64,000 nucleotides of DNA from Marinobacter salinus (GCF_001854125.1 NZ_CP017715.1:3162001-3226000), one strand, 5' to 3'; shown: positions 44,638 to 53,863, counted from the first letter of the stretch. A program made the numbers and translations. The notes: a model not told the origin generated them from the letters alone.

Positions 44638-45456
44638 TTAAACGGCAATCGGCCAGAGTGGTCCAGGATCGGTGGGGCCTTCGGGATTCCGGGGGTCAGT
44701 CTGGCGCATCAGGTACTCCAAAATTGCCGCCTGCAACTCACCACCCTGAGTCAGTCCCTGGTTGCCAAACAGCCGATTGAACTCCAGCACGAAGGGGTAA
44801 CCTTCCACCATCACAATGTCGAAACCGGCATGATCCACCCCCAGCTCCCTCGCCAGCCGCAAGGCCAGGCCAGTGGCGGCCTCAGGCACCGGACTCGTGT
44901 CGATGCGGCCACCCTGGGCGACGTTATTGTAAAAGCCCTGGTCGGCCTGGGTACGCCAGTAGGCGGTCAACACCCGGTCACCGATGACAACGACACGGAC
45001 ATCCCGGTCGATCGGCAGGTATTCCTGGGTATACAGCACATCCGTGCGGTCACAATAGCGCTGCCAGTCCTCACGGGTTTCAATCAGCCACACGCCTTCA
45101 CCCATGCTGGCCTTGGGCAGCTTGGCCACGAACGGATAGCTCATGGCATCCCAGACCATCTCCCGTTCCTGAACGCCGTTTGCCTCAATCAAGGTCCAGG
45201 GCGTGTGTTCAGGCGCAATGGCCTGGAAGGCACGGGTCATCTCCACCTTGTCGTGACCAATACGGTAGCTGGCGATGCTCGGAAACACCCGGCATTTCAG
45301 GCCATGCACCAGGGCATTGAGCTGCCAGTACTCCGGGAACAACACCCAGTCCGCTTCCCGTAACAACTCTTTGTGTTTCAGGAAATGCTCCGGTTTGAGC
45401 ACGGTGGTATCGGGGAATCCCAGGGTACGAAAAACATCGAAGGAGACAAGGTGCAT
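44638..45456 (-). CDS. RimK-like ATP-grasp protein
   Basis: About 272 aa from ATG 45456; an ATG at 45489 would add 11 residues and neither has a clear ribosome site. ATP-grasp core with the Lys of FVAKLPKASMGEGVWLI (split: FVAKLPKAS, GEGVWLI), YTQEYLPIDRDVRVVVIGD and the metal-binding FVLEFNRLFGNQG. Such proteins ligate amino acids to acidic tails or peptides; the substrate is unknown. It is 170 bp upstream of the decarboxylase in the same direction. Confidence 0.82.
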   Translation of the reverse strand: MHLVSFDVFRTLGFPDTTVLKPEHFLKHKELLREADWVLFPEYWQLNALVHGLKCRVFPSIASYRIGHDKVEMTRAFQAIAPEHTPWTLIEANGVQEREMVWDAMSYPFVAKLPKASMGEGVWLIETREDWQRYCDRTDVLYTQEYLPIDRDVRVVVIGDRVLTAYWRTQADQGFYNNVAQGGRIDTSPVPEAATGLALRLARELGVDHAGFDIVMVEGYPFVLEFNRLFGNQGLTQGGELQAAILEYLMRQTDPRNPEGPTDPGPLWPIAV

Positions 45457-45612
45457 GGTTGCTGTCGTACTGGTTAAAGTTGTGCGCATTTTATACAGCG
45501 GGGGATTACTGGCAAGCGGTATTTACGCTTCTTTCCACGAATCAGGGGGCCTGCCCCAAAAACCAGCTGCTAAGCTGATAAGACCACTGAAAAGAACCAG
45601 TCCGGAAAACCC

Positions 45613-46467
45613 ATGGCTAACTCCGATCCACAGACCGACTCTCTGTTATCCCGGCTCCGGAACGACCGGCAATCCGGCGCCACCGAGCTCGCGTTGCGCA
45701 CCCTGAAGGAGCTGGTGGACTACCTGGATGCCATCAAACCGGATTCAGCGAAAATTTCCCGACTGTTAGAGGCACTGAAACAGGCCCGGCCAAGTATGGT
45801 CGTCATTGGCAACGCAGTTGAGAAAGTGGAAACCCGCTGGACAGAAAACGGAGGCCCGGCTCAAGCGGCTGCTCTTGCAGTGATCCGCGAACTGGAGGAA
45901 GCCGGTGACCGGCTGCTGGAGCACGCACTGAACCAGGTGCCCGCAGGCGCGGTGATCATGACTCACAGTGCCAGTTCCCTTCTGGCCCGGCTCTTCCGCC
46001 AGCTGGCCAGGGAACAGCGTCCGTTTTCGGTGATTTGTACCCAGAGCAGTCCCGGGATGGAAGGCCACCAGCTTGCCGCCACTGTGAATCAACTGGAGGT
46101 ACCGGTAACTCTGATCACCGACGCCCAGATTGCTCTCTTTGCTCCCCAGGCCGACCTGGTGATCACCGGTTGTGATGCCTGGCTGGCGGATGACCACTTT
46201 GTGAACAAGAGTGGCACCCACCTGCTGGCATTGTCAGCGCGGGAACACGCCGTGCCATTCTGGGTATTGGCCGACACCTTCCGCGACAGTCTGGATACCT
46301 GCCATTCGGTAGAACTCGAGGAGTTGCCAGTGAGTGAGCTCCAGGCTCCGCCAGGACCGTGGATCACGCCCCGCAATATCTATTTCGAACCCACTCCCGC
46401 ACACCTGGTCACCGGCAGGATCAGCGAGCAGGGCGTTTCTTTGTGCCCTGCTGGGCCTCCGCGGTGA
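45613..46467 (+). CDS. eIF2B alpha/MtnA-like sugar-phosphate isomerase family protein
   Basis: 284 aa. The N-terminal helical half and C-terminal Rossmann half of the IF-2B family are present, with ESSPGMEGH-type text (QSSPGMEGHQLA), VITGCDAWLADDHFVNKSGT and FWVLADTFR, including the conserved Cys and Asp-Asn/Lys residues of the isomerase site. Relatives include methylthioribose-1-phosphate and ribose-1,5-bisphosphate isomerases; the bacterial substrate is uncertain. Its last 47 bp overlap the 3' end of hrpB on the opposite strand. Confidence 0.82.
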   Translation: MANSDPQTDSLLSRLRNDRQSGATELALRTLKELVDYLDAIKPDSAKISRLLEALKQARPSMVVIGNAVEKVETRWTENGGPAQAAALAVIRELEEAGDRLLEHALNQVPAGAVIMTHSASSLLARLFRQLAREQRPFSVICTQSSPGMEGHQLAATVNQLEVPVTLITDAQIALFAPQADLVITGCDAWLADDHFVNKSGTHLLALSAREHAVPFWVLADTFRDSLDTCHSVELEELPVSELQAPPGPWITPRNIYFEPTPAHLVTGRISEQGVSLCPAGPPR

Positions 46468-48907
46468 ACGGGTCTTCCGGCCAGGGGTGTTTCGGGTATC
46501 GGCCACGCATGTCCTTGCGAACGTCGGGGTAGGCGTTGCGCCAGAAGCTTGCCAGGTCCGCCGTTACCGCCAAAGGTCGCTGTGCCGGGGAGAGCAGGTG
46601 AAGGACCACTGGCACTTTGCCTCCCGCCACCCTCGGCGTTTCTGTCCAGCCAAATAACGCCTGCAGTTTGGCAGCCAGTACAGGGCCATTATCGGCGGTG
46701 TAGTCCAGACTCACTCTTTGACCGGTCGGGATCGTAAGCGTAACGGGCGCAAGCACATCGAGCTGCTGTTGTTGCGGGTAATCCAGCAGGCTGTTGAGAG
46801 CCGGAAGCAGATTCAGTTTTCCCAGATCCGACCAGCGCCGCATACCGGGCAAGAACGGCGCGAGCCAGGTTTCAAGAGTGCCCAACAAGGCGGCATCGCT
46901 GGCGTCCGGCCATTCTTCCGGAAACATGCTGGCCAATAACTTCACACGGGCACACCATTGCTTTGCCGCAGCGGACCACGGCAGACTGACGAGCCCCTTT
47001 TTCCGCACGGCACCCAGAAGCCCCTGTTGTATCAGCTCCGGATCGGGGTGTGGCAACGCTTTTTCTTCCAGAACCAACTCACCGAGTTTCCGGACACGGC
47101 GAGCAATCACGGTTCCACGCTTGTCGTCCCAGACCGCTTCCTCACTTTCGTGAATGTGAGCCACCAGATCCTGCTCCAGGTCTGGAACCTCCACCGGGGC
47201 GGCCAGATAAATGGTCGCCTCCCTGGATTTGCCATCCAGGTCCGCGGCAACCAGCCAGTCATACCGTACCAGAGCATCGTCTTCCCTCAGCGTCGCACCC
47301 TTGCCATTGCTGAGCTGATACCGCGGCGCCTGGCCTGAACGCCTGCGTCCGATCCGGTCCGGGTAGGCCTGTGCGAGCAAACGTCCAACCTCGGTTTCCG
47401 TCGGCATCGGCGCAGCTGCCCACTCACCAGCAGCCAATCGTTTTGCCGCCTGACGCACCGAGTTCATCCGGCCCGGGTCCATGCCCCGGTGCCCGCGTTC
47501 ACCCCGAAGAACCCGCACCCGTTCATGCATGTCTGCCCCGGCACCTGGCCCGAGCAAATCACGTTCTCCCAGCAGGGCTGCCAGCTCCGCCGCTAAACCA
47601 GCCAGGCCCAGTTCTCGCCCCCGCAACACCATATGGGCGAGTCGCGGATGCACACCGAGCTCCCGGGCGGCCTTGCCGTGATCCGTGATCGCGCCCTGGT
47701 CGTCGAGCATATCCAGCCACTGCAACAACGCCACGGCCTGGCGCCAGTGTGCATCCGGTGGTGCATCAATCCAGTCCACCTGCCCCGGCTCCCTCGCCCC
47801 CCACTGAGCGAGCTCCAACACCAGCGGCGCCAGATCTGCCTCCTGGATCTCCGGTGGCGTAAACTCCGCCAGCCCAAACTGCTCGGCCTCACTCCACAAC
47901 CGGTAACATACACCCGGTTCAATCCGGCCCGCCCGGCCTTTTCGCTGTTCCGCCGAAGCCTTCGACACCCGCCCCGTGACCAGCCGTGTCATCCCACTGT
48001 TCGGATCAAATACTGCCCGCCGCTGCTGGCCGCTGTCGATCACCACCCGAACTCCTTCGATGGTCAGACTGGTCTCGGCAATGGCTGTTGCCAGCACCAC
48101 CTTGCGCTGGCCTTCCGGAGCAGGTGAGATCGCCCGGTCCTGATCGTCCGATTTCAGATTGCCGTACAGAGGCGTCACCATCACATTCCCTGGCACCTGT
48201 CCTAACAGCTGCTGCTCTGCCCGGCGGATCTCTCCGGCACCCGGCAAAAACACCAACACCGAACCGGTCTGTTGCTCCAGAGCCTCATGAACGACTGTTA
48301 CTACGCGATCGACAATCCGGGTGCTTCGAGCCTGAGGAGGCGCAGGACGGTAAATGACGTCCACCGGAAACGCCCGTCCTTCACTGCTGATCACCGGCAC
48401 ATCACCCAGGACCCGAGCTATGGGCGCAGTATCCAACGTCGCCGACATCACCAGCAGTCGCAAATCCTCCCGCAATGCCTGCTGGGATTCCCGGACCAGC
48501 GCCAACCCGAGGTCCGCCTGCAAGGAACGCTCGTGGAATTCATCGAACAGCACTGCCCCATAGTCATCCAGCATGGGATCGTTCTGGATCAGCCGTGTGA
48601 GAATGCCTTCGGTCACCACTTCAATCCGGGTGGCTCCGGACACTTTGGTGTCCAGCCGTGTCCGATACCCCACCGTCTGGCCCGGTCGTTCCCCCAGCTG
48701 TTTCGCCATAAAACGCGCTGCAGAACGGGCCGCCAGCCTCCGCGGCTCCAGCATCAGGATCTTCCGTTCGCCCCGCCAGGAGGCATCCAGCAGAGCCAGC
48801 GGGACCCGGGTGGTCTTACCGGCACCCGGGGGCGCCTGCAGCAGTGCCGTGGTGGTTTGTTCCAGGGTTTGTTTTAGCTCTGGGAGTATTTGATCGATTG
48901 GGAGCAC
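46421..48907 (-). CDS. hrpB: ATP-dependent RNA helicase HrpB
   Basis: DEAH/RHA helicase, 828 aa. Walker A is APPGAGKTT (about 25-33), motif II DEFHER, motif III SAT, motif VI QRKGRAGR; HA2 and the HrpB-specific C-terminal domain follow (to about 820). Role in RNA metabolism in bacteria is poorly defined. Overlaps the convergent eIF2B-like gene by 47 bp at the 3' end. Confidence 0.95.
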   Translation of the reverse strand: MLPIDQILPELKQTLEQTTTALLQAPPGAGKTTRVPLALLDASWRGERKILMLEPRRLAARSAARFMAKQLGERPGQTVGYRTRLDTKVSGATRIEVVTEGILTRLIQNDPMLDDYGAVLFDEFHERSLQADLGLALVRESQQALREDLRLLVMSATLDTAPIARVLGDVPVISSEGRAFPVDVIYRPAPPQARSTRIVDRVVTVVHEALEQQTGSVLVFLPGAGEIRRAEQQLLGQVPGNVMVTPLYGNLKSDDQDRAISPAPEGQRKVVLATAIAETSLTIEGVRVVIDSGQQRRAVFDPNSGMTRLVTGRVSKASAEQRKGRAGRIEPGVCYRLWSEAEQFGLAEFTPPEIQEADLAPLVLELAQWGAREPGQVDWIDAPPDAHWRQAVALLQWLDMLDDQGAITDHGKAARELGVHPRLAHMVLRGRELGLAGLAAELAALLGERDLLGPGAGADMHERVRVLRGERGHRGMDPGRMNSVRQAAKRLAAGEWAAAPMPTETEVGRLLAQAYPDRIGRRRSGQAPRYQLSNGKGATLREDDALVRYDWLVAADLDGKSREATIYLAAPVEVPDLEQDLVAHIHESEEAVWDDKRGTVIARRVRKLGELVLEEKALPHPDPELIQQGLLGAVRKKGLVSLPWSAAAKQWCARVKLLASMFPEEWPDASDAALLGTLETWLAPFLPGMRRWSDLGKLNLLPALNSLLDYPQQQQLDVLAPVTLTIPTGQRVSLDYTADNGPVLAAKLQALFGWTETPRVAGGKVPVVLHLLSPAQRPLAVTADLASFWRNAYPDVRKDMRGRYPKHPWPEDPFTAEAQQGTKKRPAR

Positions 48908-48965
48908 GATGGTTTGGCTTTGACTCGTGTTATGGGTAAGACGGCAAGCAATGGAGGAGGGCCGC

Positions 48966-49044
48966 GGGGGTGTTTTATTTTTTGATCGGAAAAGAACTCG
49001 CTTCGCTCAGACACCTTTGTCCGGTAAAAAAATAAAACACCCCC
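48966..49044. repeat. variable-arm hairpin repeat, copy 2 (inverted)
   Basis: GGGGGTGTTTTATTTTTT (48966-48983) is exactly complementary to bases ending at 49044. The inner core is in reverse orientation relative to copies 1 and 3; read on the minus strand it gives GGTGTCTGAGCGAAGCGAG then TTC. The arms share nothing with the other copies. Located 59 bp upstream of the hrpB start. Confidence 0.8.
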
Positions 49045-49221
49045 ACACCCTTATGAATCTCCAGTTATCGCGAAAGGTTACCACGGTCATACCTGGGTTA
49101 ATCCAATACGAAGAACTCTACCGAAGAATTGACTCTCATTGAAAAGCTTTTATTGAGGCCATCGGCTGCCCCACTAATCCTTTTTATCTTTTCGTCGAGA
49201 TATCGGCGTTGTCAGCTAGAG
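49045..49221. other. spacer between two hairpin repeats
   Basis: 177 bp of lower-GC sequence with no convincing reading frame, promoter or RNA structure. I see nothing assignable in it. Confidence 0.5.
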
Positions 49222-49308
49222 CGGGGTGTTGGGGTATTTTTTCCGCCAGAAATGGGTGTCTGAGCGCAGCGAGTTCCATTTCCAAGGAAAAAATACCCCA
49301 ACACCCCG
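49222..49308. repeat. variable-arm hairpin repeat, copy 3
   Basis: The 23-base arm at 49222-49244 (beginning CGGGGTGTTGGGG) is a perfect complement of 49286-49308. The core CGCCAGAAATGGGTGTCTG, then AGCGCAGCGAGTTCCATTTC, differs from copy 1 by only two or so bases, one of which is in the GCGCAGC loop. It lies 47 bp after the SCO1 stop and could end that transcript. Confidence 0.85.
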
Positions 49309-49355
49309 ATCAATCCCCACAACCTGCAGTCCTACAAAGTCCCCAAACGCTAGTA

Positions 49356-50021
49356 TCAGGATTCGGCTTTCAAACGATTATCCCGCGCCCATTCATAGAT
49401 TCGCTTGAAGGCTTCAGCCAGCGCTTCCGGGTCGTGAGGCGGCTGGATAAGGGCCGCCAGTTTTCCGTCGGGGTTGAGCAGGGCAAAGTGGCCGCTATGA
49501 TCGACCAGCAACTCGCCATCCACCTCACGATGAACAAACACCGCACTCAGGCTTTTGGCGAGTGCGCGAAGGGTTTCCAGATCGCCAGTCAGGCCGTGGA
49601 AGTTTTCACCAAAGAAGCCAGTATAGGCCTTGAGCTTTTCAGGGGTGTCATGCTCCGGATCAGCACTCACCAGCAGATAATCGGGTTGCGGCAGCTCGTT
49701 GGAAATGAGCTGATCGGTGCGCCGCAGATTGGCCATGGCGGCCGGGCAAATATCGGGACAATTGGTGTAGCCGACAAACGCAAAGGTCCAGCGGCCTCTC
49801 AAGCTCTCCCGCGTAACCGTGTCACCGTTCTCATTCGTCAGGGTGAACTCCACCAGTTCACGGGGCTGGTCATAAACGTAGGTATTCAGATCCGCCAGAT
49901 CCGGCGCCGGTTCAGGGTCTTGCCCGCCGACGATATACACCTGGCGCCCGATCACCAGTCCGAAAATCAGAACCACCAATAGCAATAACAGGAAAAGTGT
50001 CAGGCGAATCGAGCTGTTCAT
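49356..50021 (-). CDS. SCO1/SenC copper chaperone
   Basis: 221 aa, membrane-anchored thioredoxin-fold protein that delivers copper to the CuA centre of cytochrome oxidase. N-terminal helix at about residues 5-27, the metal motif CPDICP (Cys-X3-Cys) near residue 95 and the distal His in DHSGHFAL. Last gene of the cytochrome oxidase assembly unit. Confidence 0.94.
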   Translation of the reverse strand: MNSSIRLTLFLLLLLVVLIFGLVIGRQVYIVGGQDPEPAPDLADLNTYVYDQPRELVEFTLTNENGDTVTRESLRGRWTFAFVGYTNCPDICPAAMANLRRTDQLISNELPQPDYLLVSADPEHDTPEKLKAYTGFFGENFHGLTGDLETLRALAKSLSAVFVHREVDGELLVDHSGHFALLNPDGKLAALIQPPHDPEALAEAFKRIYEWARDNRLKAES

Positions 50022-50169
50022 CAGGGTTCCAGTACAGTGGAAAGAAAAGCAGGCGGGATGGGCTTTCCGAAACCGTGCGGAGCCATGGATGGCGGAGCCG
50101 AGCGTACACGGAGGTATTCACAGCGTGTTTTGGAAAGCCATTCCCGCGTGCGTATGCACAGTGTCTGCT

Positions 50170-51090
50170 TCAGAAGAATACAAAATGATCCACTAGCAAT
50201 ACCACAAACAATGCCATCAGGTAAGTAATGGAATACTTGAAGGTATTCAACGCAACCCGTCGGTCATCGCCCTTCAGCAGGCGAATCGCGTACTGGAGGA
50301 AACGCAAGCCCAGGACGAGGGCGCCAATCAGATAGATGCCACCGGACATCCCTGTGACAAAAGGTAGCAGGCTGACGGCGAGCAACATGAAGGTGTAAAG
50401 GAGGATGTGGAGTTCAGTGTATTTGTTGCCATGAGTGACGGGGAGCATCGGAATGCCGGCCTTCGCATACTCTTCCTTGCGGTGAATGGCCAGGGCCCAG
50501 AAATGCGGCGGGGTCCAGGCGAAGATGATCAGCACAAGCAGCAGGGCATGACCTTCCACCTGTCCGGTGACGGCGGTCCAGCCCAGCAGTGGCGGCATGG
50601 CTCCGGCGAGACCGCCAATGGTGATGTTCTGCGGCGTCGCGCGCTTGAGAAACAACGTGTACACGCCCGCATAACCCACTAGCGACGCCAGGGTCAGCCA
50701 AGCCGTCAGGTGGTTTACCTGCCACATCAGCACGACCATACCGATGCAGGCAAGAATAGTTGCGAACAGGATGGCATCAACCGTGGAGATTTTGCCAGTC
50801 GCGACCGGCCGTTTACGGGTGCGGGCCATCACGGTATCAATCTTATGGTCCACCACATGGTTGACCACTGCAGCGGCGCCTGCCAGCAACGCAATACCCA
50901 GATTGCCGTAGAGCAACACCTCCCAGCCGGGCACCCCGGGGGCCGCCAGCAGCATGCCGATTACGGAAGTCAGAATCATCAACGCAACCACCCGGGGCTT
51001 GGTCAGCTCCAGATAGTCACGCCAGGAAATGGACTTGCTGGATTCGCTCGCAGAAATCTGGGCCGGCAGTGCTTCCACTTGCTCACTCAT
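50170..51090 (-). CDS. ctaB: protoheme IX farnesyltransferase (heme O synthase)
   Basis: 306 aa, UbiA superfamily, about nine membrane helices. The prenyl-diphosphate motif is seen as NHVVDHKIDTVMARTRKRP and the second Asp-rich region near HRKEEYAKAGIPMLP. Converts heme B to heme O, the precursor used by the heme A synthase encoded just upstream; starts overlap by ATGA. Also named cyoE. Confidence 0.95.
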   Translation of the reverse strand: MSEQVEALPAQISASESSKSISWRDYLELTKPRVVALMILTSVIGMLLAAPGVPGWEVLLYGNLGIALLAGAAAVVNHVVDHKIDTVMARTRKRPVATGKISTVDAILFATILACIGMVVLMWQVNHLTAWLTLASLVGYAGVYTLFLKRATPQNITIGGLAGAMPPLLGWTAVTGQVEGHALLLVLIIFAWTPPHFWALAIHRKEEYAKAGIPMLPVTHGNKYTELHILLYTFMLLAVSLLPFVTGMSGGIYLIGALVLGLRFLQYAIRLLKGDDRRVALNTFKYSITYLMALFVVLLVDHFVFF

Positions 51091-52211
51091 GCCGTAACCT
51101 CCCGGTTAATTGTTGTTGTGTGTGTTGCATTGGCGATATACGCATGGGGTAATCGGTGATGTTGCCAGATCAGATGAATCACTGATAGCAGCAGCCCCGC
51201 ACCCATGGCGTTGTGTGCGACTGCAATACTGATCGGGATATGAAGCAGGACATTGGCGAGGCCCAGAGCAATCTGGGCGCAAAGAACAATGGCCACAACT
51301 GCAATCGGACGAGCAAGGCCAGAGACTGTCCGTCGCAGCCACATCAAGGTTAACAGGATGGCGAAATAGCCGAGCACAATCATGGCACCCAGCCTGTGGG
51401 TAACATGAATCGCGACCCGACCGTCAGCGTTCAGCTGCCCGCCGAGATAATTCGGTCCAACGTGCTGGGTAACATCAAAACCGTGCTGGAAATCCATATC
51501 TTGGGGCCACCACTGGCCCTGGCAGGTGGGCAGGTCGGTACAGGCCACAGCTGCGTAGTTGGCCGCTGTCCAGGCACCCAGCGCTATTTGCAGCACTACC
51601 AGCAATAAGCCGCCATAAAGCCACGGGCGGAATGCCGCCAAGGCATTGCCAGACAACTCTGCCTTCTGCTGCCTGGCCCGGCTTTTCAGACGCAGGGTCA
51701 GAAGGGTCAGCAGGCTGAGGGTGGTAAAACCACCCAACAGGTGCAGAGCCACTACCTGTGGCCAGAGTTTGAGGGTGACCGTCCACATGCCGAAGGCCCC
51801 CTGCAGCATGATGAAACCGGCAATAAAAAGCGGCAGCTTCACCGGCACACCGGTTTTGCGATAACGAAGGCCATAGGCCGCAAGGCCGAATACAATCAGG
51901 CCGAGGGTGCCAGCAGCATACCGATGAATCATTTCCGGCCAGCCTTTTGATACATCCACAGGGGTTTCCGGGAAGCGGGCATTCGCGATCGCGATGTGCG
52001 CATCACTCTGAGGCACTGTCAGAAATCCATAACACCCGGGCCAGTCCGGGCAACCCAGTCCGGCATGAACCAGGCGTGTCCAGGCACCGAGCATTATCAC
52101 AACAACCGCCAGTAACGTGGCGATTAGCGCCCATTTGGCCATGCGGCTTGCCTGGGCTGACGGTTCGGAAGAATGCTGATTCAAGGCCCTAACCTCCGAG
52201 CGATTCATCAT
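51087..52211 (-). CDS. ctaA: heme A synthase (COX15/CtaA)
   Basis: 374 aa with eight membrane helices. Heme-ligand histidines are seen in LVHAGLGCPDWP, MIHRYAAG, VVALHLLGG and HVTHRLGA. Hydroxylates heme O to heme A. Coupled to ctaB downstream and to an SCO-like gene upstream by overlapping start/stop codons. Confidence 0.95.
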   Translation of the reverse strand: MMNRSEVRALNQHSSEPSAQASRMAKWALIATLLAVVVIMLGAWTRLVHAGLGCPDWPGCYGFLTVPQSDAHIAIANARFPETPVDVSKGWPEMIHRYAAGTLGLIVFGLAAYGLRYRKTGVPVKLPLFIAGFIMLQGAFGMWTVTLKLWPQVVALHLLGGFTTLSLLTLLTLRLKSRARQQKAELSGNALAAFRPWLYGGLLLVVLQIALGAWTAANYAAVACTDLPTCQGQWWPQDMDFQHGFDVTQHVGPNYLGGQLNADGRVAIHVTHRLGAMIVLGYFAILLTLMWLRRTVSGLARPIAVVAIVLCAQIALGLANVLLHIPISIAVAHNAMGAGLLLSVIHLIWQHHRLPHAYIANATHTTTINREVTA

Positions 52212-52852
52212 CCCAACTGGGAAATCTTGAGCAGATGCTTGAGGTCTTCGAGCATCTCTTTACCGGTATTATCCAAGCCATAATGCATCATCATATTGCC
52301 CATCGGGTCCACCAACAGGATTCTGGGCTCCTTGAGCGGGTTGACTCCAACCGGCCAGGACGGTGTTGTACCAGGTGCCGGTGACAACTTCTCCATCAGG
52401 TTATATTCCTGTGGCCAGCGACTGGCAAGATCCGAAGGAATGTCAGCAAGGGCGGCCGCGCGTGAGACCCGACTGGCATTCTTGCCAAGCGCAATGTTGA
52501 CCTGCCGGGCGAGGTACAGCATTTCCTCGCACCTGCTGTCGCATTCAGCGGCAACAACCATCAGCATCCACTGGGGGTCGTCCTTGTCCAGACCAAAACG
52601 CTGTTCCAGAGGTTTACCCGAAGCGGTTTCAAGATTGAGAGTCTGAACCGGAACCACCGGCTGGATCAGGGTGCCGTTATTGGTATGGCCGGCCGGATTC
52701 AACCAGCCGGTATAGAACATGATGGTGGCAAAGAGCATTGGCCCGAAACCAATCGCAAAGAGCAGTAACGCGGTGCGGTGCCCCCTCTTGACCTGCTCGG
52801 GGGTGGGGCCGTCGTGATCATCAGATAGTCCGTTAGCCATTGTCATTGTCAT
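52208..52852 (-). CDS. SCO-like membrane-anchored protein in the oxidase operon
   Basis: 214 aa with one membrane helix (about 28-48). The periplasmic part contains CDSRC (Cys-X3-Cys) in a position like the SCO copper motif and the text EPRILLVDPMGNMMMHY, a thioredoxin-like strand order. I infer a copper or redox assembly factor for cytochrome oxidase; the family is usually annotated only as hypothetical. Overlaps SURF1 by 20 bp and ctaA by four. Confidence 0.8.
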   Translation of the reverse strand: MTMTMANGLSDDHDGPTPEQVKRGHRTALLLFAIGFGPMLFATIMFYTGWLNPAGHTNNGTLIQPVVPVQTLNLETASGKPLEQRFGLDKDDPQWMLMVVAAECDSRCEEMLYLARQVNIALGKNASRVSRAAALADIPSDLASRWPQEYNLMEKLSPAPGTTPSWPVGVNPLKEPRILLVDPMGNMMMHYGLDNTGKEMLEDLKHLLKISQLG

Positions 52853-53570
52853 TATTGGCTCCTGTCTTTCGGTAGCTCGCCACTACCGTCAATATAGTTA
52901 GAGCTACAGCAAGCGCAAACCATTGGGCAGCGTAGCCATAATGGGTTTGCGGCCCCATCAGATCCAGTGACCAGTTAGCGCGAAAGGCACCGGGCTGGTC
53001 AGTGCCCGACAGTCTTACCAGGGCTTTTGGCAAAGCCGGCAACTCCTTCAGGGCAACTTCCAGGGGCAGGCTCTGCACTCGGCGGGGCCACCCGCTTTCC
53101 GCTGCCGGCGGGTCGGCCAACACCGGGGGTTCCGGGTAGTGGCTCAGGCGCCCGGCCAGACTGAAAATTCCTTCTGGTGTATCAAAAGTCGGCAGCCGGT
53201 CCCGGGTTCTGGGGGCCTGTACCCAACCCCGGTTTACCAGAACCGGCGGCCCCTTCAGTGGATGAAACACAGTCAGTACTTCATAACCCGGTGCACCATC
53301 CCGGGTTCGATTGTCCAGCAGCCAGCTTTGCTCTCCGTACATGCCCGTTACGGTTACCGGTCGTCCTGGCTCAAGGCCCTGCCTAACCATCTCTGGCCAG
53401 GTCATATCCAGCGCATCCTGCTGCCACTGATCCAGCATCTGCTGCTTCTGACCAGCCCGATCGAGCTGCCACAGACCGAGGCCAGTCAGGAGTGGCAGAA
53501 ACACCCCGGCAAACAACAGCAACCTCCAGTCGAACTGCCACTGACGAGCTTTGTCCTGTGGATCAGACAT
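52833..53570 (-). CDS. SURF1 family oxidase assembly protein
   Basis: 245 aa, two terminal membrane helices (about 17-35 and 220-238) enclosing a periplasmic domain, the SURF1 layout. LLLFAGVFLPLLTGLGLWQL and the VNRGWV motif are characteristic. Helps insert heme A into subunit I. It starts 80 bp from the divergent DUF2909 gene, so it probably has its own promoter. Confidence 0.92.
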   Translation of the reverse strand: MSDPQDKARQWQFDWRLLLFAGVFLPLLTGLGLWQLDRAGQKQQMLDQWQQDALDMTWPEMVRQGLEPGRPVTVTGMYGEQSWLLDNRTRDGAPGYEVLTVFHPLKGPPVLVNRGWVQAPRTRDRLPTFDTPEGIFSLAGRLSHYPEPPVLADPPAAESGWPRRVQSLPLEVALKELPALPKALVRLSGTDQPGAFRANWSLDLMGPQTHYGYAAQWFALAVALTILTVVASYRKTGANNDNDNG

Positions 53571-53650
53571 GCTCTGCTATAGTGACCCTTGGGGTCTGTC
53601 GTAAAAACAGGCCAGCCTCATTGACCCTTCTTATAAAAACAGGAAATCCC

Positions 53651-53854
53651 ATGCTAAAAGCCGTCATCGTTGTCTTAATGCTTGCTGTGGTGGTCAGCCT
53701 TTTCAGTGGCCTGTTTTTTCTCATCAAGGATGGGGGGAAAACCAATCGGGTCGTAAACTCCCTGGCGATACGGGTCACGCTCAGCATACTTCTCCTGGCA
53801 GTTATTCTGATTGCACTCTGGCAAGGGAGCCTGACGATGAATCCGACTCCCTGA
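53651..53854 (+). CDS. DUF2909 twin transmembrane protein
   Basis: 67 aa, two hydrophobic helices (about 4-24 and 37-58) linked by a short basic loop (KDGGKTNR). The only plus-strand gene inside the oxidase locus, between coxC and SURF1; a similar small gene is found at this place in Pseudomonas. Function unknown, but the constant location suggests a link with oxidase assembly. Confidence 0.82.
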   Translation: MLKAVIVVLMLAVVVSLFSGLFFLIKDGGKTNRVVNSLAIRVTLSILLLAVILIALWQGSLTMNPTP

Positions 53855-53863
53855 GGCACCCGC

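Noticed and set aside
44469..44648. 60-residue N-terminal extension of the decarboxylase
   Set aside because: It is Cys/Pro-rich and unlike the family, while ATG 44468 has a ribosome site and gives the normal length.
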